From assembly GCA_002402585.1 (NCBI GenBank), contig DHGC01000050.1:1-22966 (forward strand): a stretch of DNA of 22,966 bases, in the 5' to 3' direction. Below the pieces are notes generated by a model. It did not search any database, was not told the origin of the DNA, and saw only the letters and a list, made by a program, of their open reading frames with translations. This DNA is from Erysipelotrichaceae bacterium UBA4808 (GTDB taxonomy: Bacteria; Bacillota_I; Bacilli_A; Erysipelotrichales; Erysipelotrichaceae). Of this stretch, positions 22,810 to 22,966 are shown in pieces (within the stretch, counting starts at the first letter, position 1; every line of letters begins with the position of its first letter). A program made the translations under genes and the position numbers.

Positions 22810-22966
22810 ATGAGCTATACACAATCCACAATTACAAAATTGAATGCGGATATCCGTAATCACTTCCATCATATCTTCACCATCGAAGATGGTTTTAAAT
22901 TGACGCACAGTGGTGTCAGCCGTTTAGTAATGTTGGATCGTTACTCACAAAAAGACCGTAGTTTAA
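22810..22966 (+). CDS. nrdJ: Adenosylcobalamin-dependent ribonucleotide reductase (class II), N-terminal fragment
   Basis: Only the first 52 codons are present; the frame is open at the window's edge. It starts after an AAAGGGGA site. The stretch THSGVSRLVMLDRYSQKD (32-49) resembles the N-terminal region of class II, B12-dependent ribonucleotide reductases, which convert ribonucleotides to deoxyribonucleotides with no need for oxygen. The preceding B12 import and adenosylation genes support this, because the enzyme needs the product of that operon. With so little sequence, another RNR class or family cannot be excluded. No terminator separates it from the adenosyltransferase gene, so it may also be partly under the riboswitch. 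Confidence 0.55.
   Translation, partial: MSYTQSTITKLNADIRNHFHHIFTIEDGFKLTHSGVSRLVMLDRYSQKDRSL

Noticed and set aside
1..22966. CRISPR arrays, insertion sequences, prophage genes, tRNA or rRNA.
   Set aside because: No regularly spaced repeats, transposase or integrase motifs, or RNA gene signatures were seen on either strand.

Overview
The window looks like chromosomal DNA of a low-to-moderate-GC Bacillota, most like the Erysipelotrichia/Bacilli side. This rests on gene order and protein character: an rpsF-ssb-rpsR cluster, a yybS-gdpP-rplI-dnaB run, walJ-htrA-rlmH, a Gram-positive HPr carrying the regulatory serine, an ECF-type vitamin transporter subunit, and strong AGGAGG-type ribosome binding sites. 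TGA is used as a stop, so this is not a code-4 mollicute. The lineage is inferred; no rRNA gene is present. I see no insertion sequence, prophage, CRISPR array, tRNA or rRNA.

Layout. Almost everything from 337 to 20926 is on the minus strand, so transcription runs right to left. (1) 1-336 has no gene. It holds a minus-strand promoter with a cre-like box upstream, a long imperfect inverted repeat and a weak terminator-like hairpin, so it is either a long leader or a small RNA. (2) 337-9750 is an alpha-glucan block: intracellular pullulanase (pulA), an MFS transporter, glycogen phosphorylase (glgP), branching enzyme (glgB) and phosphoglucomutase (pgcA). The synthesis genes glgC, glgD and glgA are not in the window. 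(3) ptsH (HPr) stands alone between two strong terminators, with its own promoter and a cre-like box upstream. (4) 10182-18645 is a tightly packed housekeeping operon: yybS, gdpP, rplI, dnaB, an M23 peptidase with LysM-like and G5 regions, walJ, htrA and rlmH, many with 1-4 nt gaps or overlaps. (5) rpsF-ssb-rpsR has a good promoter, a leader hairpin that hides the rpsF ribosome binding site, and a terminator at its end. (6) ispD and a small lipoprotein gene form a short unit.

From about 20990 the direction changes. A divergent promoter drives a plus-strand cobalamin riboswitch with a transcription-terminator platform, followed by a membrane-anchored DUF4430-like protein, an ECF S component and a short PduO-type cobalamin adenosyltransferase. 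The window ends inside what is probably an adenosylcobalamin-dependent ribonucleotide reductase. The right end therefore reads as a complete route: B12 capture, import, adenosylation and use.

The most interesting points are the DUF4430/ECF/adenosyltransferase/RNR B12 module, the possible CcpA-linked RNA at the left edge, the rpsF leader hairpin, and the compressed version of the dnaB-walJ region in which an M23 peptidase lies where B. subtilis has purA and walRKHI. Three start codons (pgcA, rplI, DUF4430) should be placed downstream of the longest open frame.
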